Below are positions 50,946 to 62,722 of a DNA stretch of 64,000 bases, piece after piece. Numbering within the stretch: the first letter of the stretch is position 1; every line of letters begins with the position of its first letter. The notes below the pieces were generated by a model. It searched no databases and had not been told where the DNA came from. It was given only the letters and a program-made list of their open reading frames with translations. The position numbers and the translations under genes are program-made. This DNA is from Homalodisca vitripennis (Eukaryota > Arthropoda > Insecta > Hemiptera > Cicadellidae): positions 67,905,001 to 67,969,000 of the forward strand of contig NC_060213.1 in the NCBI RefSeq assembly GCF_021130785.1, in the 5' to 3' direction.

Positions 50946-53470
50946 CTATGATTAATTACAATTTCCATCCTATTCTACCAATTATGGCCAATATATAGAG
51001 GGCGAGGGGCTAAAAAACTTTGTTTTATGTTCGCACGATATTTCGACATCTAACTGGGACATTTGATGTGGAATTTTTCCATAAAGCTACAATTCCTTGC
51101 TCACAACGCGATTGCTGAAGGTTAAAATTTTACGTTGTATCTTCCAATACACTGTAATAAATAAGTAACCGATTATATCATATATGGCATCTTTATGTTT
51201 TATTTATTTCCAAACTCTCGATAGTTCACTCAAAATTATTCTGAATATTACAAAATTAAATATTTAGTTTTATTTAGTAAACGTGCATTAGGTCTCTCTA
51301 AACCAATGCAAAATTTAGTAACAGCCAGTACATACGCATTCAAATGTCCTTATTACTTGGCAGTGAGTGTATCGTTACAGTGAACAATTTGGGTGCCGAA
51401 ATATTTTCATTCCCTTTACAGACATCGCTCTCTGTCTGAATTTAATAAAATTATTATTTTAAAGTTTAAAAAACTAACTGATTATTTTGTAATCACCACA
51501 ACAAATAGACCAAAAATGCTCCCAAATTGCTATATTTTATCATTTTTTATATTGATTGTTTTGTAATAAAATTAACTATATATATAAAATAGACAAAAAA
51601 AAGTTAAATTATAAAAAATAAAAAGAAAAAATTAATTGATTTAATTAAATATAAAAAAGCTAAAATTAATATCAACGGATTTTATTTATATTTTATTCAG
51701 CAGATTCTTTTTCAGTATAATGATAGATATATTTAAGATATATGCCTTTATTGTTAATTTATTATTAAACATCTCGCTGTTCTACATTATTTGATACCCT
51801 TAGTTTTAAACACGTAATTATTTATATAAGATTACATTTTACACTCGAATTAGAGACATATTGCGGTCAGAATTGAAATCAAATTGATTCTGAAATCCGC
51901 TGATACCAATTATACTCCAGAAGTTCCTAGTTTCTGACTCCACAACACATCCAAGGAAGACACCAGACTCTAAAAACAACCTTGCCTCCCATCTAATATT
52001 TCCTCACCTTTCGACGGCAGTGAGCTTTTCTGACTCTTATATATCGGAACTACCGAGTTAATTTTAAAGAATGTATATACTCAAACACATTATTTTGTAT
52101 AAAAATATAAGGTGCAGTTATATTTAAGTTGCAGTATTCTTAAATGTTCCAGAAAAAGCTAAATGGTTTTTTTTTAATCAATGCATGAAGATGTGGCAGT
52201 TTAGTTAAACTTCACTTTACCCATCCAACAACATTTCACTCCATAAAAATTTATAGGTTTTGTGAATTTGTTAAAATCGATAAAAGTATAAATAATATAA
52301 AAATGTTCAAAATGTTTTTTTTTATTACCACATATAATTATTTTATGTAAGTGAATTAAATGTATTAAAACTAGGGAAACATTTTAAATTGAAACCGAAC
52401 ACATTAATAGTTACAAATTAACAAAGGTTATAACACCATGATTTATCAAATAACTTTTGTACTAAAAAACTATAAATTTGAAACATTTTATAAAACAATT
52501 CTAGACATCATATTTTGTGTTAAAACAATTAAGTTAGTTGAGACCTACTCTCAATTCTTCAACTATCAACATATAATATTAACTCTTAAAGGTTTGTATT
52601 ATTCAAAATTCATTTGACTTGGGCAATTCATACAAATCGATATAGTAGTTTGTATATCCATATCAGAAACATTAAGAATATGTAAATTACTATAAAAACG
52701 TATTGTTATTAAGAAATACGTTGATTTTCGCAGTTAATAATATATTAGCATGTATTTACCCAATATTAGCTTTAAAAATGTGTACTCAATTATACTATAA
52801 AACTTAAATATCATTATAATTATGCATTTCTATTTTTAATACTTGTTCATTTCGTCTCATTAAATATTGAAATTATTGTTTTGTTGATATTCAGAGAAGT
52901 CAACGGAATACAAACAGTGTGTTTAGAAATTATTAGGCAATCACGACATTACAAATCATGATTAATGCAGAGCTTTACTGCCGTGCTTAGTGGCTAACTA
53001 TATTCTCATAAATAACAATACTGGATCCAGGTGCCTATACAACTGGCACGGTATTTATATGGAATATGGATGGCGTATTTTTAAATGTGATACAAAATGT
53101 ATTGGTTTATGTTAAAATCTAATTCACATCTATGTAGGAATATGTGAATGACCTTTTACTGTTAGAAAAGTAACAAATACTACTCTTGTTATTACCAATT
53201 CGTATTTATCTCTATTCAACATTTTCTCATTTATTCGATAGCAGAGCATTTCATAGCTTTAAAACCAGAATTATATGGCCGTAAATTAGGTAAAATACTT
53301 TATAGATAAAAAACTTTTAAAATGCAGGAAAAATACTATACATATATTAAAAATTCTAATTGATTAAAATTATTGAAATACTTTTCATTTACTTTTTAAT
53401 ACTTTATATTATACTTGCCAAAACACTCTGAATGGTGATTTCGGGCGGAAGGACAGCTAAATCTTTCCAG
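50946..53470. other. Strongly A+T-rich sequence without genes
   Basis: No open frame of note on either strand and no repeat structure seen. Around 51,590-51,660 it is almost pure A/T. Confidence 0.4.
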
Positions 53471-53515
53471 TACTTCAAGTGATGGCCTCCGCCATGGCCA
53501 TGGGAAAGGATCGAA
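53471..53515 (+). other. Exon-like 45-nt segment (weak)
   Basis: Preceded by aaatctttccag (acceptor-like) and followed by gtaagtattt (near-consensus donor). The 45 nt are G+C-rich against an A+T-rich background and open in two frames, one reading VMASAMAMGKDR and one SSDGLRHGHGKG. The polypyrimidine tract is short. There is no second exon in reach to support it. Confidence 0.2.
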
Positions 53516-53704
53516 GTAAGTATTTATTAGTACATTTAATTTACTTTAGGTACATTTTGTACAAGTATTTAAAGTAACCTACATTTTAACAAACTGCACT
53601 TCTCACCAACTTTCAGTTGATAGAAGAAATTATGACCCATACATTTGGCATCGTAAACACTTATAATTGCCTTCAGTAGCAACAGTAGGTAAAAACCCAA
53701 TTAA

Positions 53705-53765
53705 TTTTGTTGCGTAGCTCAATTGTTTTTGGGACTACTGAGTTCAAATCCCTTGGAGCTCTTAG
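53705..53765 (+). repeat. tRNA-like sequence (SINE or tRNA relic)
   Basis: Contains TAGCTCAATTG (53,715-53,725), close to a polymerase III box A, and GAGTTCAAATCCC (53,740-53,752), close to a box B. Only about 16 bases lie between them, fewer than in a tRNA, and no complete cloverleaf forms. Best read as a deleted tRNA or the head of a tRNA-derived SINE. Confidence 0.35.
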
Positions 53766-54480
53766 TAATAACATTTAATTGTGTTGTGAATGTGATTTTA
53801 ACCAAACTACGTAGTTTTAAGAAGTTAAAGGCTTCTTAATACTAGTTTAATTAACAAAGATGCATTATATGCTTAGCTTTATATCGCCGTCTTATACTAG
53901 TTAAGTTATGATAATATAAAAACGAAACTCTATGTGAAACATGCATATTTACTTATCCCTACTTACAAGTTGTGACGACCCCAGCATATAGTTTCTAAGA
54001 CCAGACCGGTAACATCGTATGCGGTCTTAATCAGCCAATTTAAAGTATTAAATTAATCAGTAAATATATTTTATTTTTATTCAGCATAACATCTAATTGT
54101 AGCAACGAGTAATGAATATATGCAGTCAGACTTATTAGGTTAAGCAGTGCAAGGTGGAGAAGATAAATAGTTTTAATTCAGCACATGAATTGTAAGTCCA
54201 AGTCTGTCAGCAGTAAGCCTGGTAACTTTCCATACCCAGAGCAGCTGCGCAGTTACTGGGTGGTAAACAGGCAGGAATTTGCTGAGGTACCGTCTGGAAC
54301 AAACGCTGCTCCCCTGGAGTTCGTTGTTCTGAGTCGCAGTCGTGCCGAGGGGTTTTGAACGCGTCAAGCTCGCGTGAAATCGCTCTCTCTCCCGTTCTAC
54401 AATTTGTAACTGTTATACTGATTTTAAATTATGCAATAAAATTCAAATTGTTTTCGCAATAAATTAAATTGTTTTATTCC
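53766..54480. other. Unassigned sequence before the C-rich minisatellite
   Basis: No gene. 54,170-54,410 is richer in G+C than its surroundings; a 64-codon minus-strand frame there is not recognisable. Confidence 0.35.
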
Positions 54481-54482
54481 CC

Positions 54483-54577
54483 ACCCCCCCCCCCCCCCAC
54501 CCCCCCCCCCCCCCACCCCCCCCCCCCCCCACCCCCCCCCCCCCCCACCCCCCCCCCCCCCCACCCCCCCCCCCCCC
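54483..54577. repeat. Perfect 16-bp minisatellite, A followed by fifteen C, six units
   Basis: The A residues sit at 54,483, 54,499, 54,515, 54,531, 54,547 and 54,563, exactly 16 bp apart, each followed by fifteen C (fourteen in the last unit). The minus strand would be runs of fifteen G split by single T, highly prone to G-quadruplex formation; the plus strand could form i-motifs. A minus-strand frame that crosses it encodes only polyglycine and is an artefact. Confidence 0.95.
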
Positions 54578-55286
54578 ATAAAAGTACATAAGTAATGGTC
54601 AGCCACGACCAAGATGCTGGTCATCCTCGAGAAGGTGGCAGACACGTCAGCCTCTCTCACAGGTGAAAACGAGAAGCAACCACTGGCCGCATCCCGAGAA
54701 GCAGCGTTAAGCTCCAGCGACATACTCGCGAGCTGTACATTCTTGTATTGGTAAATTTTTAACAATATAACCAACATACGACCAACACACACGTAGTTAA
54801 ACAGCTGAATGAAACGAACGCGTCTGTAGGCGTATGCCGCGTCACAGGCCATACAAAAAAATGGCGGCGATTGCTTTCAAACCCGAGTAGATACCGTTAC
54901 AAAGTCCAACCAACGGTGACAAAGCGTTTTGTCTAGTCCCCGACAGTCGAAAGGAACATCGATCTGCTCTCTTACGGAAGTTTTAAACAACTAATTTCTT
55001 CGCCATTTCATAAGTAAAGCTTTTGCGTTTTGTAGACGTAATCCGCGTTTAAAGCATCGGCAGTTCCGCGTCTTTAGGCGTTAGCCGCGTTGGAAGGGTT
55101 AAATAGTAATTGATTAAATTGAGGCTAAATGAAACAGTTAATATAATTTGATCTTCCAATATCTAGGCCCTTTAAACTTGTTTCATATCGATTTAGATGA
55201 CTGCCGCTAGTGATTTATATAGTAAACATTAACTTTGGCCTTTCCAATTTGCTGCTTAGTACGATTTGACGTTTTATCCTCACGAA
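54578..55286. other. CpG-rich sequence with short direct repeats
   Basis: Less A+T-rich than the surroundings. gcgtctgtaggcgtatgccg (54,820-54,839) recurs as gcgtctttaggcgttagccg (55,068-55,087), and a weaker relative, gtagacgtaatccgcgt, lies at 55,032-55,048. A plus-strand 50-codon open stretch at 54,605-54,755 is unrecognised. Could be the edge of an unknown element or a host CpG-containing region. Confidence 0.4.
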
Positions 55287-57115
55287 TAAAGTTTGGGACA
55301 CACAACCGCACCGTGCCCGACAAGTGAGTCGGCCGAGTGTCCGTGCGGGCTCGGCTCGGTTACCGTGAAGCCACACATGTCCGTATGCAGTCCGAAGGGT
55401 AACAATCTCACTGTTTGTACTAGAGCATGTTTCTTTTGAATTCGAAGTGACAGATACTTAAAAAATATTCGAAGATTAAGTATTGCTTGAGATAATTGTT
55501 ACTTTCATTGTTGTTATTTTTATTAATCGCTGTGGTAAATGAAACATTGTAATGCTACAGTAAAGCTTTATACAATCAGCTAGTATGTAAAATTTGTAAA
55601 TATCATACACATTACAGAATCTAGGTTATATTTTTTGTCCCTATAATTCTTCATCATTGTGTTTCATTGCAGTAAATTTAGGTCAAATACACTATAAACA
55701 GTATATTTGGTGTTTTTTGTATTAAACCCAAGAGCTACAGTATAGTGTGATGCCTGAGAGTTTGCCATGTTGCAAGACCGTTTATAATAATTTGTAAAAC
55801 ATAGTAAACATTTGTAAAATATATACTGGAGAACATACAAAAAACTGATTTTACGAAATGTTTTCTTTTATAGCTCGGAGGACAAATAATTTATTGCCAG
55901 AAATTATTCAAAAATAGTAAAAACATACATATATTTTCTAAGAAAAATTAGAGTATGTTTGATCGGTCAAAATGATATTGAGTATATATTTAAGATAATA
56001 AATTAGTATATGGTTTAGTCTTGTCTGGTAAGTTATAATAATATTTAAATAGACACGTTTAGAGCATTATAAAATAATTATTTATAATATAATATTTAAT
56101 GTTACATGTTTAAAGCCTAATTTTTGAAATGTAAATCATACCTAAATCCTTTTTGTTTAATACAACACACTAGTTATACTAAATTTAAACTTTGAAACGT
56201 AATAGTACATTATTTACTACGTAAGCTACAATAACTCATTTTTATCATTTCATTCTTGCTCGATTCCGCTATTTTTATTTTTTACCCTTTTTGCATATAG
56301 TATTCCCAACACTGGCCCAGCGTCTTATGAGGTATCTAAATCTCCCTTATTTTGTAAATCTATTGGCCTAATTATTAGTTTAAAAAAAAAAGAAAAATTT
56401 AAAATGATGTAGCCTACTATTTATATTTTATTACTCTAAGTACATAAGTTTTTAAGTAAAGTAAGTAGAAAACATTTTTTTGTATTTGTTATATACTGCT
56501 ATTGTAAATACGTTATGTCATAGTATTATTTATTACTAAGCACTGGAAATAATAGTTATTTGTAATATTCAATTTGTTTATATGTGGAAATAAATGATTT
56601 ATTATTATTATTATCATTTATAACATGGGTTTTCTTTGCTTGAAAATCTTATTGTAAATAAAATGTTCTTATTTTGTACTTTACTGAAGTAAAAACAATA
56701 AAACAATCAAAATTTTATAGAAAAATTATAAATATGACACTTACAAAATACCGGAATAAAATTTATCAAGTAACTTCAATACATCAAAGAAAAATAGATT
56801 TTTGCGCAAATAATTACATGCTTGTCATTTTTTAATTAATGGAAAATGTTTATAGATTTTTCATAATTCGAATTTAGTTGTTTAAAATCACTTAATGTAC
56901 AACATGGTTTTCAAAATTTGTTGTAATAAGAAAATATGCACAATAAGAAAATATGACTAGTTTACTCTAAGGTAAGAAAATGTAATAATTGTATCAATAA
57001 ATATGATTTTGAACGCGAACACAGGATGTACAGTTAGTAGGCTATACAAAATAATTCAATAAAATAGAACGTGTAGACTACTTAAATAGTTTTAAAAAGA
57101 ATAACGCAACAGTAA

Positions 57116-59144
57116 AGGTTGGGACACACATAACCGCACCGTGCCCGAGACGTGAGTCGGCCGAGTGTCGGTTCGGGCTCGGCTCGGTTACCGTGAGGCC
57201 ACACATGTCCGTATGCAGTCCGAGCGCAACAATCTCACTGTTTTGTACTAGAGCACGTTTCTTTTGAATTCGAAGTGACAGATACTTAAAAAATATTCGG
57301 AAGATTAATTATTGCGATAATTATTAATTTCATTGTTGTTATGTTTATTAATCGCTGTGGTGAATGAAACATTGCAATGCTACAGTAAAGCTTTGTACAA
57401 TCAGCTAGTATGTAAAATTTTGTAAATATCATTATCTTGGTTATATGTTTTATCCCTATAATTCTTGTTCATTGTGTTTCATTGCAGTGAATTTCGGTCA
57501 AATACACTATAAACAGTATATTTAGTGTTTTTTCTATTAAACCCAAGAGTTATAGTGTGATGCCAGAGAGTTAGCCATGTTGCAAGCCCGTTTATAATAA
57601 TTTGTAAAACATAGTAAATATTTGTAAAATATATACTGAAGAACATACAAAAAACTGATTTTACGAAATGTTTTCTTTTATAGCTTCGAGGACAAATAAT
57701 TTATTGCCAGAATTAGTCAAAAATAGTAGAAACATTAATGTATTTTCTAAGAAAATTAGAGTATGTTTGATCGGTCAAAATGATATTGAGTATATGTTTA
57801 AGATAATAAATTAGTGTATGGTTAGTCTTGTATGCTGAGTTATAATAATATTTTACATAGACACGTTAGAGCATTATAAAATAATTATTTATAATATAAT
57901 ATTTAATGTTACATGTTTAAAGCCTAATTTTTGAAATGTAAAATCATACCTAAATCCTTTTTGTTTAATACAACACACTAGTTATACTAAATTTAAACTT
58001 TGAAACGTAATAGTACATTATTTACTACGTAAGCTACAATAACTCATTTTTATCATTTCATTCTTGCTCGATTCCGCTATTTTTATTTTTTTACCCCTTT
58101 TGTATATAGTAACCCCAACACAAGCACAGTCTCTTATGGGGAACCTAAATTTCCCTTATTTTGTACATCTATTTGCATAATTATTATTTTAAAAGAAAGA
58201 AAGAAAAATCTAAAAGGATGTAACCTACTTTTTATATTTTATTACTCTAAGTACATAAATTAGAAATAAAGTAAGTAGAAAACATTATTTAGTATTTGTT
58301 ATTTACTGCTATTGTAAATACGTTATGTCATAGTATTATTTATTATTAAGCACTGGCAATAATATTTATTTATAATATTCAGTTTGTTATTATGGGGAAA
58401 TAAATTATTTATTATTATTTATTTTTAACATTGGTTTTTCTTGCTTGAAAATCTTATTGTAAATATAATATTTTAATTTTTACTTTATTGAAGTGAAAAG
58501 AATAAAAAAATAAAAATTTCATAGAAACTTTCTAAATATGACCCTTACAAAAATACTAGAATAAATTTATCAAGTAACTTCAATACATCAAAGAAAAATA
58601 GATTTTTGCGCAAATAATTACATGCTTGTCATTTTTTAATTAATGAAAACTGTTTATAGATTTTTCATAATTCGAATTTAATTGTTTAAAATCACTTAAT
58701 GTACAACATCGTTTTCAAATTTGTTGTAATAAGAAAATATGCACAGTAAGATAATATGACTAGTTTACTCTAAGATAAGAAAATGTAATACAGTACTTTT
58801 ATCAATAAATATGATTTTGTAAGCAAACACAGGATGTAGAGTTAGTAGGTTATAGTAAATAATTCAATAAAATAGAACTTGTAGACTACTTAAATAGTTT
58901 AAAAAGAAGAACGCAACAGTAAACAACATTTGATGCCGCTCGTAGACCCCACTGTGCCCGTCAAAATTCAAACTCCACATATCGGTGACGGTGCGGGCAC
59001 GGAGCGGCCACGACGGTCTGGTGTCGGTGCGGACATGTGTGTACTTGCAGGTTGAATACTGCGCTGCAATTCTTTCACCGTATAACGGCCAACAATCGGC
59101 CGATTGATGTGTCGGGCGCGGTGCGGATATGTGTGTCCCGACCT
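57116..59144 (+). mobile_element. Non-autonomous TAA-target DNA transposon, copy E2 (nested in E1)
   Basis: 2,029 bp, from AGGTTGGGACACACATAAC at 57,116 to the matching gtgtgtcccgacct at 59,144, flanked by TAA at 57,113-57,115 and TAA at 59,145-59,147. The flanks join as cgcaacagTAAacaacatatg, which is exactly the sequence found uninterrupted inside E2 (near 58,910) and, as complement, inside E3 (near 59,665). E2 therefore inserted into an older copy of its own family at that site. No coding frame. Confidence 0.85.
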
Positions 59145-59368
59145 TAAACAACATATGATGCCGCACGTAGACCGCACCGTGCCCGTCAAAATTCAAACTC
59201 CACATATCGGTGACGGGCGGGCACGGTGCGGCCACGACGGTCTGTTGTCGGTGCGGACATTTGTTGACTTGCAGGTTGAAAACTGCGCTGCAATTCTTTC
59301 ACCGTATGACGGCGAACACACGGCCGACTGACGTGTCGGGCGCGGTGCGGTTATGTGTGTCCCGGCCT
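58922..59368 (+). repeat. Two tandem right-end regions (E2 then E1)
   Basis: 58,922-59,144 and 59,148-59,368 are two similar CpG-rich blocks, each starting caacatNtgatgccgc and ending in a terminal repeat. They are not a local duplication but the adjacent right ends of the nested copy and its host. Inside each block an inverted pair, gcaccgtgcccgtc and gacgg...gggcacggNgcgg, lies about 45 bp apart and may bind transposase. Open frames on both strands across these blocks repeat the same peptide and are not genes. Confidence 0.8.
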
Positions 59369-59443
59369 TTCAAGTAGTAGTAATGAAGTATATTGCATTA
59401 TTGTAGTCAAGTAAGTTTGTTTTTACGTAGTAGATTTAATTAA

Positions 59444-61495
59444 AGGTTGGGACACACATAACCGCACCGTGCCCGACACGTCAGTCGGCCGTGTGCTGGC
59501 CGTCATACGGTGAAAGAATTGCAGCGCAGTTTTCAACCTGCAAGTCCACACATGTCCGCACCGACACCAGACCGTCGTGGCCGCACCGTGCCCGTACCGT
59601 CACCGATATGTGGAGTTTGAATTTTGACGGGCACGGTACGGTCTACGAGCGGTATCATATGTTGTTTACTATTGCGTTCTTCTTTTTAAAACTATTTAAG
59701 TAGTCTACACGTTCTATTTTATTGAATTATTTAGTATAGCCTACTAACTCTACATCTTGTGTTCGCGTACAAAATCATATTTATTGATAAAAGTATTACA
59801 TTTTCTTACCTTAGAGTAAACTAGTCATATTTTCTTATTGTGCATATTTTCTTATTACAACAAATTTGAAAACCATGTTGTACATTAGGTGATTTTAAAC
59901 AACTAAATTCTAATTATGAAAAATCTATATACATTTTTCATTAATTAAAAAATAAAAAGCATGTAATTATTTGCTAAAAAATCTATTTTTCTTTGATGTA
60001 TTGAAGTTACTTGATAAATTTATTCCGGTATTTTGTAAGGGTCTCATATTTGGAATGTTTCTATGACATTTTTAATTTTTTATTCTTTTCACTTCAGTAA
60101 AGTAAAAATAAAAATATTGTATTTACAATAAGATTTTCAAGTAAGAAAACCCCATGTTAAATATAAATAATAATAAATAATTTATTTCCCGGTAATAACA
60201 AACTGAATATTACAAATAAATACTGTATTGTTGCCAGTGCTTAATAATAAATAATACTATGACATAACGTATTTTCAATATCAGAAAATAACAAATACAA
60301 AACAAATGTAACAACGTTGTACAATTTTCTACTTACTTTATTTCTAATTTATGTACTTAGAGTAATAAAATATAAAAAGTAGGTTACATCCTTTTAGGTT
60401 TTTCTTTTTTTTTTAACTAATAATTAGGCCAATAGATTTAGAAAATAAGGGAAATTTAGGTACCCCATAGGGCTGTGTTTGTGTTGGGGATACTATATAC
60501 AAAAGGGTAAAAAATAAAAATAGTGGAAACTAGCAAGAATGAAATGATAAAAATGAGTTATTGTAGCTCATGTAGTAAATAATGTACTATTACGTTTCAA
60601 AGTTTAAATTTAGTATAACTATTGTGCTGTATTAAATAAAAAGGATTTATGCACGATTTACAATTAAAATATTAGGATTTAAACATGTAACATTAAATAT
60701 TATATTATAAATAATTATTTTATAATGCTCTAACGAGTTTATTTAAATATTATTATAACTTAGCAGACAAGACTAACCATACACTAATTTATTATCTTAA
60801 ACATATATACTCAATATCATTTTGTCCGATCAATCGTACTCTAATTTTTTTAGAAAATATATTTATGTTTCTACTATTTTTGACTAATTCTGGAAATAAA
60901 TTATATGTCCTCGGAGCTATAAAAGAAAAGATTTTTGTAAAATGTGTTTTTTGTATGTTCTCCAGTATATATTTTAAAAAATATTTACTATGTTTTACAA
61001 ATTATTATAAACGGGCTTGCAACATGGCAAACTCTCTGGCATCACACTATAGCTCTTGGGTTTAGCCTAATATAAAAAAAACCCAAATATACTGTTTATA
61101 GTGTATTTAACCGAAATTCACTCCAATGAAACACAATGAACAAGAATTTTAGGGATAAAAATTATAACCAAGATAATGATATTTACAAATTTTACATAGT
61201 AGCTGATTGTACAAAGCTCTTCTGTAGCATTGCAATGTTTCATTCACCACAGCGATTCATAAAAAATAACAACAATGAAATTAACAATTATCACAATCAA
61301 TACTTAATCTTCCGAATATTTTTTAAGTGCCTGTCACTTCGAATTCAAAAGAAACATGCTCTAGTACAAACAGTGAGATTGTTGCGTTCGGACTGCATAC
61401 GGACATGTGTGGCCTCACGGTAACCGAGCCGAGCCCGCACCGACACTCGGCCGACTCACGTGTCGGGCACGGTGCGGTTATGTGTGTCCCAACCT
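59444..61495 (-). mobile_element. Non-autonomous TAA-target DNA transposon, copy E3 (inverted)
   Basis: 2,052 bp in the opposite orientation to E1 and E2, from AGGTTGGGACACACATAAC at 59,444 to tgtgtcccaacct at 61,495, with TAA at 59,441-59,443 and TAA at 61,496-61,498. Its left part corresponds to the right end of E2 (ggtgcgggcac-type block, then caacatatgata), and its right part to the left end (cggccgactcacgtgtcgg). No coding frame. The 75-bp spacer to E1 makes E1/E2 and E3 the arms of a very large inverted repeat. Confidence 0.85.
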
Positions 61496-61498
61496 TAA

Positions 61499-62559
61499 GT
61501 CAGAGTTTAGGTTTCACATAGTAAAGACATAACTGGAACGAGCGATAAGATCGATAACTGTAGGTATGCTCACATTCCAGTAGGTACTCAATATTTGTGG
61601 TTGTATAAAAAAACACCTACAATAATAACACTTACATAACACTAACATGCAGAAACTCTGGACGTACCTCCTTACTAGTATCCATTAACAATATGATAGA
61701 AGTAGAAAGATGAGACCTGACATAAGCAGCGAAACCACCCTCGCACTTGAACAGTCATACGTTTCTCAAAAGGCTGTATGCCTACGACGGCTCTGTCACT
61801 TGTAACAGGCTTGAGCCTTGCTTCAGAAATTAAGATAATGCCAGTATGAATGGGATAAAAAATTGAACGAAATTCATTAATATGACCACATAGTGACTGT
61901 GCGTTAACGTGTGCCGCCTTAAGAAAATTATTATAGGAAGCGAGAGAGCGGCTGAGAAGCGAAGGTAGGAGGGGTGGAGAAGCGCGGGCTGGCCTGGGGC
62001 GGAGCAGTCAGATTCCTGCACGGCGTGCAGAGGTGAGACAATGCAGGCAGCTAGCGGCCAGATCGATCACACACAAAACTACAATAGCAGAAAAAATTAC
62101 TTCACGACTTAAATATAAATCAAATAACAAGTTCCAATGGCTATTTCTGATACACACAACATACTCGTTTGGCTAATAATAAATAATAAAAGTAAAATTC
62201 AACGTAACAAAAGTTACTAATAATTACATGTGATGGTACTAATTGTAGTTTGAATAATAATTTAAACTGTTGTTGCTATAAAAGATAATCCTACAAAAGA
62301 TAATATTTTAAGAATGATTAATTAATTAATTTAAATAAAAATATGTGTAATATTATTATATCCTTCAAAATGTTAGTATTAAATAGTATTATTATGTACT
62401 ATTTAACTACAATGTTAATTTTATCATGTGTGAATATATAAATTAACGCACACATTTTTAATCCATCCATATTATTTTACTCTAGAAAGTTTTGGTAACC
62501 ATTAGTTTTGTAGTCATCTTGTTGATATGTAGAATCTTGGAGCATTGGAAAAACGAGTA
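61499..62559. other. Unassigned sequence including a G+C-rich island
   Basis: No protein recognised. 61,935-62,060 is G+C-rich (agaagcgcgggctggcctgg, ggcggagcagtc) and contains cagAGgtgaga at 62,029-62,038, a splice-donor-like string. This could be a promoter or non-coding first exon, but no TATA box or coding continuation supports it. Confidence 0.3.
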
Positions 62560-62722
62560 ATTGTAGTATCACTAGATAAAGGAATACAACATTTTCCAAT
62601 ATATAATTTTTTTATTTTGTGAAGTGCCTGATGATGGAATCTTTGATTCAGAAAGGCCTTGCACAAAATAAAAAATTATAAATTGGAAAATGTTGTATTC
62701 CTTTATCTAGTGATACTACAAT
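62560..62722. repeat. Near-perfect hairpin (foldback element)
   Basis: Arms 62,560-62,599 and 62,683-62,722 are perfect reverse complements over 40 bp; pairing continues inward with few mismatches (tatataattttttt/aaaaaattataaa, tattttgtg/cacaaaata) for about 68 bp per arm. The loop near 62,622-62,660 contains a smaller palindrome, gaatctttgattc. A 12-bp direct repeat, atcttgttgata, lies at 62,516-62,527 and again at 62,721-62,732. Confidence 0.85.

Larger units (their letters stand above)
55290..59368 (+). mobile_element. Non-autonomous TAA-target DNA transposon, copy E1 (outer, interrupted)
   Basis: Left end agtttgggacacacaaccgc at 55,290; right end ...gtgtgtcccggcct at 59,368. The body is split: 55,290-57,115 and 59,145-59,368, with copy E2 inserted between. 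Apart from the two terminal regions, which are G+C- and CpG-rich, the interior is very A+T-rich and has no transposase frame. A TAA precedes the left end (55,287-55,289) but the right flank is ttc, so its own target duplication has decayed. The 3-bp TAA target and terminal repeats are consistent with the PIF/Harbinger superfamily (TWA targets); this is inference from the ends only. Confidence 0.75.

Noticed and set aside
54424..54852. 142-codon minus-strand open frame with a long glycine run
   Set aside because: The glycine run is simply the C-rich minisatellite read on the other strand; the rest resembles no protein.
58864..59703. Overlapping open frames on both strands near the CpG-rich blocks, repeating the same peptide
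   Set aside because: They are created by the repeated transposon ends, appear on both strands and are absent as continuous frames in the element interior.
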